Shown here: positions 1 to 12,147 of the stretch, piece by piece | Position numbering within the stretch: the first letter of the stretch is position 1 | Layout of the letters: each line of letters opens with the position of its first letter | NCBI GenBank assembly: GCA_030340625.1 | Contig: JAOPHQ010001778.1 | Coordinates: forward strand, 17,501 to 81,500 | Origin: Merluccius polli | Lineage: Eukaryota > Chordata > Actinopteri > Gadiformes > Merlucciidae | Direction of reading: 5' to 3' | DNA: 64,000 nt | Notes under the pieces: model-generated | What the model saw: only the letters and a program-made list of their open reading frames with translations | What the model was told of the DNA's origin: nothing | Databases searched by the model: none | Translations under genes and position numbers: made by a program

Positions 1-3000
1 AACCCTCTCTTCTGAAAAAAACAACAACCAAGAAAAGCAACGACCCATTGGGATTGAGGAGCCGGCCGCCAGATCAATAACGTCATAATGTCGCCCCGTG
101 AGTGTTGATCGATAGAATTATCGGATTACAGTTTCACAGACTTCGGCTTCGTCTCTGCTGGACTGATTTTGAAATCCCACCAAGAAGGGGTGAATGGGAA
201 CGTTTATTTAGGAGTATACTTAAATAAAATATCCTGTGCCTTAAAACTAGGCCCCCGCTCAAAGCATAAACTGCTGTTTTGTGTCCTCTCTGGATGCTAT
301 TGAGGGGCTGGGATTAGCATTAAATGACCTTTCTTTTATGTATCAGTCAAACAATAGACCCCCCCACAAACCAACCGGTCTGCGCACCAACCTCACCCAG
401 GTATCACATCCCGCCTGTTGTAACCATAGAGAGGGTGTGGGCAGTTTGTGATCGGCTTCTTCAAATACAATTGCACCTATTTGTGTTGTGCAGCCTAGAG
501 CAACCTTTGACTTTAGGTGTACCACAACATTTTCATCAAGAAATTTCGTGGACCACCTCATATATACGAATGGTAAAAAAAAATAAAAAAAAGTTAGAAA
601 TACACATGCCAAAGAGAGGCTGAGCAAAGGGTGCCAGCGCCCCCTTTACACACAATTATTACTGCAAGAAGGCCCTGGCCAGAGGGAAACAGTGAAAAGA
701 AAAAGTCAGCAACGCTGCTCATGCTCCCAGTGGGTTTAATTTAGCAAACACAAAAAATGGAGGAAGATTCAAATCTAGGTCTAGCTAGGGGCTGCGGAAA
801 TCTCACATTCAAACGTGTTGCTGAATAAGAGACAGACAACACACAGCTGTGTGTGAACCTGTGCAGCGACATTACGGTCTCCCTCCGTTTCTCACCTGTT
901 ACGTCAGAAACTCCACGGCTAAGGTGTGCAAAATGTGACAGGGAGATTGCTGCCACCGGGGACTGGCAAACCAAATATATATATATAGTATGTACATGGT
1001 TTCAATGAATTGAGTCATGCGTTTTCTTTGGTGTGTGTGTGTGTGTGCTTGTCCGCACATGTGTGTGCGTGCGGGACGTGTGCGTGTCTGCACATGTGTG
1101 TCTGATGAACAGAAATGTAAATCCACAACCATTCAGCCGCTGATTCCACAAGGGTTTTGATGGGAAAATGACATCACAGCTCATTAAATATTGCCTTGTT
1201 TTAAAGGGAAGTGGATGGTTTTGCTTGTGTTAAAATACAGCTGAGAATTGGGTGTGCCCCCCTAGCATACAGATACATACAAGTATACAGTGTGTTTAAA
1301 AGTACAGCCATCACCAAATTACTAAGCGCACCTATTTAGTAGCATGAGCAGACCTCGTTTTGGGCCCTGAACAGCATGGTGCGTTCATTAGGGCATGGTT
1401 TCTCATTTCTAAGCCCGGCGGAGACAGGCAGAAACAAGCGTTACTGCTCATTGGACGAATATTAAACGAACGCTTTGTGTGAACTGGTAGCAAGTTCACC
1501 ATTCATTTCCAATGGGACGCAGCGCAGGGCTTTGCCACCTTGCATCGCAGATTGGTTTTGCATCGCTTCTAGAGCCGCCGCTGCGCGCGCGTGTTGAAAA
1601 ATGTCCAACACATGGACCAAAAAACCTTGCAGTTCGCTTGACCTATGCAGAAAACTCTGCTATGCTGTGCGGTGCACACCAGTATTGGGTTGCATAAAAA
1701 AGACGCCATGTCAACGCTTTGTAAAAACCGGTACGGGTGCGCGAGCCTCGCTGCAACGAGCTGACCTCGCCTTGCTAGGAGGGCTTTGCTCCCCTGATTC
1801 TGAAGGAAGATATGAGGACAGGAAGCTGTCACCTTCCCAGTGATGATGTCATCGGTGACAGGGTATGTTGAAACCCATCGAAAGTCCTCAACAGTCCAGT
1901 TTTGATCCTCCTCGTGAGACATTTACCGATGAGTCGTACATTTCGAGTCGAAATTCGGCACGCCAACACCAACATGTCCGGTGTTCTTCTGCCTGGTTCT
2001 TGGCCCTGGTTCTTTGTGCTGACGTGCAAAATTCCTGCCGTTTCACCTTTGACCCCTCTCTGGTCCACAGGCAGGCACGTTTTTTCCCTCTGCAGGGGTC
2101 GTCCATCACAGGTAGAGCTTTCTTGTGCGCCACTCTTAGTAAAACATTTGACAAACAGCTGTCACCCTGGGAAGCTAAGGACGACAGCTGTTTCTCAGAA
2201 CCTGCACCTTCGTACCTCCCATCCAGATGCTCAATGAACTGAATTATACCACAAGCACCACTGAGTAATGCATCATTCGTGTGGAGGGGATGTTGTGTAC
2301 CACAGCAAAATAGCAACTCAATGTATATCAAAAAAAACCAACAACATACAAACAGCGCACATATCTCTCTCCACTCTGGTCTACTCAGTATGCGTTACTG
2401 TTTTAATTCATCCATATTCAGCCACATCACTATTGTATTTGTCCTGATAATTTGGGTCTCACCGCGGCTGACAAATGTGACACCGCTCGCCTTTACACAC
2501 ACACACACACACACACAGGGCTGAGGAGGCAGAAAGTGCTGACACGGGCGCTTGTCTCCGACAATTCTGTGCCAGTGGCGGGAATCTGCTGACAACGCCG
2601 AACTGTCCCAGGGAAAAGAAATCCCAACAAAGAAGCCGAATGAAATGCCAACAACCTGCGATGTGCTTTGTGAGTTACGCCTTAATATTTTATGTGGTTT
2701 CAAACATGTTACGAGATCTCCTGATCTGAGGTGATTCTGGGGAGACGAGGCGAGGAGATACCCTGTGGGGGGGTGTTTCATTTTTGTACCGGCTGGTGAC
2801 CATAGTGTATGACTAGAAAACCTGGTTAGGACATCAGTCATTGGGCCTGAATCGACTGATTCTAATCCTATTGGTTGGTTTGACTCTTGATACCATCTTC
2901 AAAAGATAGGCATCAAGAGATAACATAATGAGTGCAAAATAAACAATGCAAAACACAATGAATAAATGTAAATCATGAATGAATAAACTGACAAAATAGA

Positions 3001-4180
3001 AAAAATAAATAAATAATAAGAATTAGATTTTTGCAATGACACAGTCTGACTCACAGGATGAAGGTTGTTGGCATATATCCTGCGATTGAACAACCTCCCA
3101 GCTAGCAACCTACAAGCTGAAATACAAACAACACAGAGCATTTTTTCCCCCTATACCAGAATGCAAGTGGGTTCAGCCAGACCTTTCTCCAGAACGAAGT
3201 GTGGAGATAGGTTTGGCAATGAGAGACCAGCAATGACATAATCATGGAAATAGATCTACACAGGTGGTGCTGGGCTGGGAGTTCACAGGCGTATGCGCAG
3301 TACCTCCGTCGCATGATGTCGAGTTAATAAGTCATCCAAGCACACTGTACCACCCAGGCAGATTATTGGACAATGTGGTAATTGAACAACCTTTCAAGCC
3401 ATACCAGATGAGCACATCAGCCTGTACTGGTGTACCTCGATTGGACCTTGATGCCTTGGGCTGGAACATAATGTTGTTCAGACTGGACTAGACTGGATCT
3501 TACTGCTGTAGCAGCTGAGCTCCCAGGTGCTCCTAATGTTTGTGCAGGTCTGTGTTGAGTCTCTGGACCTCTCTGCACGTTAACTCTGACCTGACCAGGG
3601 TTTGTGTTGCTTGAGAGTACCACTTTAGTGGCCCTCTTAGAGCAACAACGAAGAAGAGGAAAAGGGGGTTCAGGGATAGATAGCGTTCGTTCTCTTATTT
3701 TCTTAGTCTCTATCTGTCTTTCACACAGCAGCCAGATATAGAGATAGACAGAGAGAGAATAGAGAGGGAGAGGGGGAGATGGAGACTAGTGAAATAGGAC
3801 AGAGCACTGGAGTAATAAATACTTTGCTGTCCAAAGAACCAATTCAAAGTTTACTCCAAGCTTCACGCAGGCGTCTGAGCCACTAAAAGCCTAAAAGTGA
3901 GGTGTACTGGAAGAGCAAAATATCATTACATAACACTGTAGCCACTGGAAGGGACAGAAAACACATGATTACTTCCTGCGTCAAAAAATATGAACAAATA
4001 TGTGCCATTTGGTGGACCAACGCATCTTACAAAGTACATCTGACAATACCTAGAGTGCATATGTTAATAGCATAGGAAATAATGTTGGCTGAAACAGGAA
4101 CACAGTAAATAGGATCAAATACTATATCCAAAATGCATATACACCTAATTTACTTGGAGATGTTGTGTGTCAAATTCCTA
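1..4180. other. intergenic, no gene seen
   Basis: Unremarkable AT-rich sequence with a GT/GC stretch (1031-1103), an (AC)n run (2497-2518) and an AG-rich patch (3735-3785). The short frames show no domain or codon pattern. Segments at about 1440-1560 look like transposon-derived unique sequence, but no element ends could be paired. Confidence 0.6.
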
Positions 4181-4700
4181 CTTAATTGGTAATCATGCTG
4201 TCATTATTGTTCCTGTATGAAAGACATCTTTTATAAGTCTATTTTTTACGTATTTAAGATTTTATTTGTTAGAAATATGACTTAAAAAAGACGTCTCTTA
4301 CAATATTTTTGACAAATAAAAGACATTTTTAAATAGACATTTATTCTTTCCCGGAACCAAGATGATCTTCACCGGCATCAAGAAGAAGGGAGAACGCCAG
4401 CACCTTGTCATATACCTGAAATCGGCCACGTCATAAGAGAATCCTAAGAAAAACAATTTCATCTCGCTGTTGTTTTTAAGTCAATCATTTGCTAAAAAAT
4501 TAGGGGTTATCATACACATTTTGGTCTATTTTCAATGTCTTTTTGAATAAAGGACGTCTTTCATATGTCTATTTTTGACTTACAAAAGACTTATTTTATT
4601 TGTCAAAAATATGAAGTATAAAAGATGTCTTTTGTATGTCAAAAATATGATATATAAGATGTATTTTATTATTAAACAATAGACATATCAAACATGACCT
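4181..4700. repeat. AT-rich repetitive block around the cytochrome c relic
   Basis: Motifs such as AAAAGAC, GTCTTTT, AGTCTATTTTT and TTTGTCAAAAATATGA recur in both orientations on either side of the relic at 4350-4436. This suggests an old MITE or palindromic repeat, but its ends cannot be fixed by eye. Confidence 0.45.
4350..4436 (+). pseudogene. cytochrome c C-terminal coding relic
   Basis: One frame reads PGTKMIFTGIKKKGERQHLV followed by IYLKSATS and a stop at 4434. This is the C-terminal 28 residues of cytochrome c (family: GTKMIF-GIKKK-ER-DLI-YLK-AT), including the PGTKM loop with the Met that ligates the haem iron. No CxxCH haem site or N-terminal part is present nearby, so this is a fragment. 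It is embedded in AT-rich sequence with repeated AAAAGAC/GTCTTTT motifs on both sides, suggesting capture by, or interruption by, a repeat element. Confidence 0.8.
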
Positions 4701-6230
4701 AACCCTAACCCTTGAAATATATATTAATCGCCCAAAATAGACTTCAATGAAATGCTAATGATATAAATGCAGGTAAGACCCAAAAAACAGGGTGTAAAAT
4801 CGCAGGTTTTCTGCAGAACAACCCTCTGCTAAGAAGTGCATGGAGTTACACCCTAGCCTAGGCTCCACAACCCACTGCTGACTGCCAGCCTGATGCATCT
4901 TTAACAGTTCAAAAGGGTTGAAGAGTGGAGCTACCATCAACCACTGCTTCGACATCAAGGGCATCAAGCTGTAATCCCAAGGATGATTGAACTATGAGGG
5001 AAAACTGGAACCAAGCTTTCCAGCAGGGACATCAGAAGGTGGGGAACAGAACTGGAAGAGAACATTAAAGAACTACAGAGTAAGAAACGACATCTGAAGA
5101 CCAATTTCTTCATCTCATGAACGGACTTTGCTGAGAAGCACACTCTATGTATCCCAGCTATCTAACTATTATGCACTTAAAATTAAAAATGCAATTAAAA
5201 ATATTCTGGTGACCCCGTTTTTTTTTTTTTTTACTTGATCATGCAACACTAGGAATCAACTTAAAACTACTTTTTATTGTATACTTTGATTGTGTTCTCA
5301 CCCTCATTTGTAAGTGGCATTGGATAAAAAAGTGTCTGCTATATACTGTATATATATATATATATATAAAGTGTAAAAACCGAAACACATGTCCTACCAG
5401 CCATTGTATATTAAACTCACAATTAAAAAAGAAAGGGGTCTGGTATAAATGTATCAATGTCTGGAAAAGACTAGACTCAACTCTGAGGCACTAGGTGTCA
5501 GTGACACTGGGGACATGTCCCCACCACTTTTTGAAATGACCGATTTTGTACCCATCACTTTTTAAAAATGCATACTTTCTTAAACATTTTCTTAAAATGT
5601 CCTTGCACCAAGGAATGTTAATGCATTGTCCAAAAAAGGTAACATAAGCTAAAAAGAAAAAAAATCCCCCCTAGCCTACTGATTCTAAAATGACCCAAAA
5701 AACATGCCCTTTTGATGCATTTTCATCTGAGCCCTTATTGTCCCCACCACTATTCAACACAAACGTGACGCCCTTGACTGAAGTAGCAGAACAGCCGACA
5801 GTCTTCATCCGAGGCGAGTGGCAAGCAATCTACCGCTGACAACTCCAATACGGTCCAACGTAGCGGTACCGGGGCATAAGACGCAGGCTGCAACCGTGTG
5901 CACCAGGTGACAAAACCAGGTTGCGTCTTCAGAGAGAGTATGCGTTGAGGAAGCCTCCCGTGGGAGCGGCAGGTGGCACAGACACCACTAAAAGGGTTAT
6001 TGGGAATGACAAGGGCCAGGAGCCCGAGGGACATCCAAGCTTCAGACAAAAATATAAATGTGTTGGTTTTGGACACTGTGACAAGAACGAAGACCCAGAA
6101 AATGAATTGAAGCTGCGGTAATCCCAAGTGACAGCACAATTAAGAAGAATATATAGAAGAAATAATTGGGAGAGAGACAAGCTTCTGATCATGTGGAGAA
6201 GACATAGAGGTCCCAGGTTGTGTCTAGCAT
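4701..6230. other. intergenic, no gene seen
   Basis: Contains a T-run (5219-5232), a short (AT)n (5345-5368) and paired TGTCCCCACCACT motifs at about 5515 and 5738 that may bound an old repeat. No supported ORF. Confidence 0.5.
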
Positions 6231-7018
6231 AGGAGAAGGGGGCTAGGAGTAGTGTTAGCTGGGGAGAAGGTAATGTTCAGGGGGCCAGGAGTAATATTAG
6301 CTGGGGAGACAGTAATGCTCAGGGGCAAGGATTAGCATTAGCTGGGGAGAAGGTCACCTTCAGGGGGCTAGGAGTAGCATTAGCTGGGGAAAAGGTAGCG
6401 GTCAGGGCGCTAGGAGTAGCGTTCACTGGGGAGAATGTAACACTCATGGGGCTAGGAGTAGCATTAGCTGGGGAAAAGGTAATGCTCAGGGGGCCTGGAG
6501 TAACATTAGCTGTGGAAAAGGTCACCTTCTGGGGGCTAGCAGTACCATTAGCTGGGGAGAAGGTAACACTCATGGGGTTAGGAGTAGCATTAGCTGGGGA
6601 AAAGGTAAAGCTCAGGGGGCTAGGAGTAGCGTTAGCTGGGGAGAAGTTAATGCTCAGGGGGCTAGGAGTAGCATTAGCTGGGGAGAAGGTCATCCTCAGG
6701 GAGCCAGGAGTAGCATTAGCTGGGGAGAAGGTAATGCTCAGGGGGCTAGGAGTAGCATTAGCTGTGGAGAAGGTCACACTCAGGGGGCCAGGAGTAGCAT
6801 TAGCTGGGGAGAAGGTCACCTTCAGGGGGCCTTCACTGGGGAGAAGGTAACACTCAGGGGGCTAGGAGTAGCATTAGCTGGGGAGAAGGTCACCCTCATG
6901 GCGCTAGGAGTAGCATTAGCTGGGGAGAAGGTCACACTCAGGGGGCCAGGAGTAGCATTAGCTGGGGAGAAGGTTACGCCCAGGGCGCTAGAAGTAGCAT
7001 TCGCTGGGGAGAGGACCT
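6231..7018. repeat. 42-bp minisatellite
   Basis: About 18 tandem copies of a unit with the landmarks AGGAGTAGCATTAGCTGGGG, AGAAGGT and CTCAGGGGGCT. The period is 42 bp (14 codons), and few units carry stops, so open frames arise on both strands. The minus strand reads TFSPANATPSPLSV repeatedly. A partial unit at about 6825-6850 breaks the register. Nothing indicates expression. Confidence 0.92.
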
Positions 7019-7639
7019 TCAACAAGATTCCTGGAATACCTCCCCTGTCCAGAAGAATGCGGTTGTAGGACCGGTTAGGATGCCGGTGTCTGAGCGCAGG
7101 AATCCTGAAATTCGCTGGGCATCACGATTAAGGACGGCACCCATAACACCCACACAAAACTAAATTACATGGGTCATGAAATGTGTAAAAATGTAGTCGT
7201 AAATATACAGAAACGTCATTGCGATATTAGTCAAGGTGTGTTTTCGCGGACCTGTTGCCAAGTTTCATCCTTCGGTATGAGGACTCACCAGAGAGAGACA
7301 GATAGAGAGAGAGAGAGACGGAGGGAGGGAGAGATTTGCAGAAGGTCCCCTCCTCCTAGTGTGAGCAGAAGAAGAAGAATGAAGTCACACATTTCCTGCG
7401 AGCGGCTTGTTTGTGACTGTTAGCCACACAGTGTCTTCCCCTTGGTTTTCCCCCGCCGCCGCTGCCACCGCCGCGCCACTCTGAACTCTCCTTCCTGCAT
7501 TAGTTTAGATGCTTTTAAGGGGAGCTGACAGCAAAATGGATTAAATGGGGTTTGCTGACGGAATACATATCAAATCTGCGTGCATGCAGTTGTGGGCTGC
7601 GGCATTTGCCAGGCTTATGACTTCTGCTGAGGCTGTGGA
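7019..7639. other. intergenic, no gene seen
   Basis: Short AG-rich patch (7290-7340) and a GCC-rich patch (7452-7475). No domain or splice-supported exon recognised. Confidence 0.5.
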
Positions 7640-8322
7640 TCCATCAAGTCTACACCCCGCTCTCTCCTCTTCTCCTCCTCTTCTCCTCCTCCTCCATCTC
7701 ATCCTCCTCCTCCTCCTCACCTTTCACCGGTGGAAGGCGGAGGAGAGAAAGAGAAAGAGTGGCACGGGGATGGAGCGAGAGAGAGCGAGAGAGAGCTCTT
7801 GATCACCTGCTTTGTCTGAAGTGAGTCACCTTGCAAATACATGAATAGCAAATGCAGGAAAAGTAATCTGGTGGCATAGTGGTACATCCTCCCTATTTAC
7901 ATACCTGCCATCCCCCTGTTGTTGCCGACTGCATGGACCCGGCCGCTGAAATACGCAACGGCAATCGGACATTTTTCTCAACTCTTTCCCGCTCTCTCTC
8001 TCTCCCTCCCTCCCTTTTCCTCATTCTCCAGCTCCATCCATCTTTTCTTCGTTTGTTTATCCTATCCTTCTTCTTTGTCTATCTCCTTGTCTCCCCCCTC
8101 CCTCTCGGCCTCACCGCCCCCCCCCCCACCCCCCTCCACTCTCTCTCTCTCTCTCCGCTCATTCGTGTCTTTCTATTTTTCTTTGACAACATGGTGGCCT
8201 CCTCTCCTCCACCCCCCACCCCTCCCCTCTCCGCCTCCCCCCAAATGTCCCCCCGGCAGGATGCATGACAGGGGGAGCAGGTGGAACGGAGAACAAATGA
8301 CAAATCTCTCCCTCCATCTCTT

Positions 8323-8364
<42 letters not shown>

Positions 8365-8635
8365 ACTCTCTCCTTCTCTCCCACTGTCCTGCCAGGGGCC
8401 ATTCTTGGTCTACCCCCCCCCCCCCCCCACACACACACACACACACACACACCCCCCCACCTTACAACACCTTTCCATCCTCTCTGGCCACATTGATATT
8501 CAAATATACCCAGACAGCTACTCACTCCCCACTTCCTTTCTCTCTCCCTCTCTTTCTCCCCCTCACTCTCTCTCTCTCTGTATCGCGCTCTCTCTTCCTC
8601 TCTCTGTGTCGCTCTCCCTCTGTCTCTCTCTCTCC

Positions 8636-8676
<41 letters not shown>

Positions 8677-8772
8677 CTCTCTCTCTCTCTCTCTCCCTCC
8701 CTCTTTCTCTCTCTCACTCTCCCTCCCTCCATCTCTCTCTCCCTCTCTCTCTCTCTTCTGTCTCTCTCTTGT
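7640..8772. repeat. long pyrimidine-rich (CT)n tract
   Basis: More than 1 kb in which the + strand is dominated by CT, CCCT and TCC runs, with C-homopolymers at 8117-8129 and 8413-8428 and an AC run (8429-8452). The opposite strand is GA-rich. Triplex (H-DNA) formation is possible. Open frames across it are artefacts of composition. Confidence 0.9.
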
Positions 8773-9050
8773 CATGGACGCCTCAGCTTCCAGGGGGCGA
8801 AGGATCTACCCTGCACACCATATATACATAAATATACACAGTCAATGATCTATTGATTTACAGGGAGAGAGAAAGAGAGAGAGAGAGAGTATAACATATG
8901 AGTACTGAAGGGGAAGACAGACTGTTTATCTGCCAGTTGTTTATATTTACACAACATTTACCCCCCCCCCCCCCCCCCCCCCGCGCGACACCCATGTCTC
9001 ACAGCTGCCCATGGACTATCATTACCTTCACCTTGTTCCTCTTCGTCCTG

Positions 9051-9119
9051 TTCCTCCTCCTCCTCCTCCTCCTCCTCCTCCTCCTCCTCCTCCTCCTCCT
9101 CCTCCTCCTCCTCCTCCTC
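9051..9119. repeat. (CTC)n trinucleotide repeat
   Basis: About 23 uninterrupted CTC units. Its complement occurs as (GGA)n at 9574-9637 on the same strand. Confidence 0.95.
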
Positions 9120-9573
9120 TCTGATGGATCTCTCCTTCTCCTCCTCCTTCTCCTCGTTCTCCTCCGGCGCTGAGGAGCTGGGCTTCTTTATGTAATGGGC
9201 TCTTTGAGCCACGGTGCGCTACGTGGAAGCCTCTTACAAACCCATTTAAAGGCAGGGTCTATGGATTTCATGGCTCCCTGGGTGCTCTCTCTCTCTCCCT
9301 CTCCCTCTCTCTCCCTCCCTCTCTCTCTCCCTCCCTCTCTCCCTCCCTCTCTCTTTCAATAAGGTGAGGTCCAAGGTTTTATCCATCCGTCAATGGACCG
9401 GGGGGAACAGCGGATGCAGCAGTTTTGTTTTTTTCTTAAATCCCGGTGACGTCGCTGTCTCCCGGACGCTTTGCCCCCCCCCCCCCCCCCCCAGCTAGGA
9501 AGGCCTCACCTTTGGGAGGGGGGGAGGTGTATCGGCCCTCAAGGGAGAAGGATATCCTTTGTTCCAGAGATAG

Positions 9574-9637
9574 GGAGGAGGAGGAGGAGGAGGAGGAGGA
9601 GGAGGAGGAGGAGGAGGAGGAGGAGGAGGAGGAGGAG
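9574..9637. repeat. (GGA)n trinucleotide repeat
   Basis: About 21 uninterrupted GGA units, inverted relative to the CTC repeat 455 bp upstream. A C-homopolymer (9473-9492) and a CT-rich tract (9285-9357) lie between them. Confidence 0.95.
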
Positions 9638-10737
9638 TCACCTTGGGCCAAGCTCCTTCAGGGAAAGACCTAGAGAGAGAAAGATCTCGGAAGAGATCAA
9701 GACCAAAGGATGAAGATAAAGAGGACCTCGATGGATATCTCTGGAGAGGCAGATCTAGACCAAAGGATGAAGTTCTTCCACACAAATATCTAGCGAAAGA
9801 CATAGAATGCAGTGACATAGAATTGTCTTTGACAGGAGCTCACAATTACACATAACAACACACGACACAAGTGCAGTGAGATAAAGGGCAATATGGAGAA
9901 TGTCTTTTCTTTATTGATAAGGATGTTCACGGCGGTGGGAATAAAGGACCAAAGAATGAAGAACTTGAGACGGAAAAAGAGTGTCGACGATCTCATTTCA
10001 AATCCCGTGCCTGGACTTTAATCTTGTGTCTGCATATATTCAAGCACACGTTGTAGTTTTTCTTTTTTCTTTTTTGTCATCCATGTATTGCATTCATCAC
10101 GTCTCTCTAATGCAAGGCATCAATCTCTCGCTCATTGATCAGAAATATTGATCAGGACGTCTGAGAGAATGATGATCTATTATAGTGTATACATACCAAG
10201 GTTGTGTGGTGACTTTAAGTCCCTTTTTAAAGCCTCGATGCCTCGAGCTGACGTGTTCAGTGTTATGACACCTCTAACATGCAAATCAATGACTCAGATG
10301 ATTGATCAACTAATGATCCAATCATCCTTATCGTCATTGACAATGTTTTTTGCTCTGCTTTGACGGTGGTAAATTAGGGAGAAAAACTAGTGTATAAACG
10401 TTTTTTTCAATTTGACAACCCCCTAGGGAGCCTCGTTGCGAGGCCCTAGAGACTCGTCTCGTAGTGCAGTGGTTAAGGGCATCATCACATGTCCCAAAGC
10501 ATTACAGCTTAACTACGGTCGATTAGATAGCGCTAGACTTTTAAATGAAGCCAAAACTGTTAGTGAGATAGCTGCGAATTACTGCTAACAGTGCAAACAA
10601 TTGCAATACAAATATACACATAGCCTTGAACACACAGACACACACCAACATTGGCGTGTTTGTCAGCGATTTATGGGTTGTTGCATGGGAGTTAGTGAGC
10701 CAGTGCAACTAGAGCCCCTGGCTGTCAAAAACCTAAA
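9638..10737. other. intergenic; possible conserved noncoding stretch near 10.1-10.4 kb
   Basis: 9660-9780 holds AAGATCT/CCAAAGGATGAAG direct repeats. 10100-10360 is repeat-free and rich in homeodomain/POU-like motifs (TGATTGATCA, ATGCAAAT) and a TGACTCA site. No coding potential. Confidence 0.35.
10445..10500 (+). mobile_element. possible tRNA-like SINE fragment
   Basis: GTAGTGCAGTGGTTAAGGGC resembles the D-arm/A-box of tRNA-derived SINEs. No clear B-box or tail follows. Confidence 0.3.
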
Positions 10738-12147
10738 CTTAACCCTACCCCTAACCATGAACATAATCATAAACCCTAACCCTACCCCTAACCATGAACA
10801 TAATCATAAACCCTAACCCTACCCCTAACCATGAACATAATCATAAACCCTAACCCTACCCCTAACCATGAACATAATCATAAACCCTAACCCTACCCCT
10901 AACCATAAACATAATCATAAACCCTAACCCTACCCCTAACCATGGACATAATCATAAACCCTAACCATGGACATAATCATAAACCCCAACCCTACCCCTA
11001 ACCATGGACATAATCATAAACCCTAACCCTACCTCTTACCATGGACATAATCATAAACCCTAACCCTACCCCTAACCATGGACATAATCATAAACCCTAA
11101 CCCTACCTCTTACCATGGACATAATCATAAATCCTAACCCTACCCCTAACCATGAACATAATCATAAACCCTAACCCTACCCCTAACCATGGACATAATC
11201 ATAAACCCTAACCCTACCCCTAACCATGGACATAATCATAAACCCTAACCATGGACATAATCATAAACCCTACCCCTAACCATGGACATAATCATAAACC
11301 CTAACCCTACTCCTAACCATGGACATAATCATAAACCCTAACCCTAACCATGAACATAATCATAATAAACCCTAACCCTACTCCTAACCATGGACATAAT
11401 CATAAACCCTAACCCTAACCATGAACATAATCATAAACCCTAACCCTACCTCTTACCATGGACATAATCATAAACCCTAACCCTACCCCTAACCATGAAC
11501 ATAATCATAAACCCTACCCCTAACCATGGACATAATAATAAACCCTAACCCTACCCCTAACCATGGACATAATCATAAACCCTACCCCTAACCATGAACA
11601 TAATCATAAACCCTACCCCTAACCATGGACATAATCATAAACCCTAACCCTACCCCTAACCATGAACATAATCATAAACCCTAACCCTACCTCTTACCAT
11701 GGACATAATCATAAACCCTAACCCTACCCCTAACCATGAACATAATCATAAACCCTACCCCTAACCATGGACATAATCATAAACCCTAACCCTACCCCTA
11801 ACCATGGACATAATCATAAACCCTAACCCTACCCCTAACCATGGACATAATCATAAACCCTAACCCTACCCCTAACCATGGACATAATCATAAACCCTAA
11901 CCCTACCCCTAACCATGGACATAATCATAAACCCTAACCCTACCCCTAACCATGGACATAATCATAAACCCTAACCCTACCCCTAACCATGGACATAATC
12001 ATAAACCCTAACCCTACCCCTAACCATGGACATAATCATAAACCCTAACCATGGACATAATCATAAACCCTAACCCTACCCCTAACCATGGACATAATAA
12101 TAAACCCTACCCCTAACCATGGACATAATCATAAACCCTAACCCCTA
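10738..12147. repeat. 37-bp minisatellite with telomere-like motifs
   Basis: About 37 to 40 copies of a unit made of CCCTAACCCTACCCCTAACC followed by CATGGACATAATCATAAA (also CATGAAC). Some copies lack the middle block. CCCTAA is the vertebrate telomere hexamer, but perfect telomere arrays are absent, so this is a telomere-like interstitial minisatellite rather than a chromosome end. Confidence 0.92.

Noticed and set aside
6319..6819. 166-codon mucin-like minus-strand frame
   Set aside because: Explained by the 42-bp tandem unit; the frame breaks at a partial unit, and there is no start context or gene structure.
7919..8848. 309-codon plus-strand frame and 217-codon minus-strand frame
   Set aside because: Both are translations of the CT/GA-rich tract (Ser/Leu/Pro or Arg/Glu only), with no domain and no splice or promoter support.
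10738..12147. CRISPR-like regular array
   Set aside because: The 37-bp units are contiguous tandem copies without unique spacers, in a vertebrate genome.
10738..12147. True telomere
   Set aside because: CCCTAA hexamers are interleaved with unrelated sequence, and flanking sequence continues on both sides.
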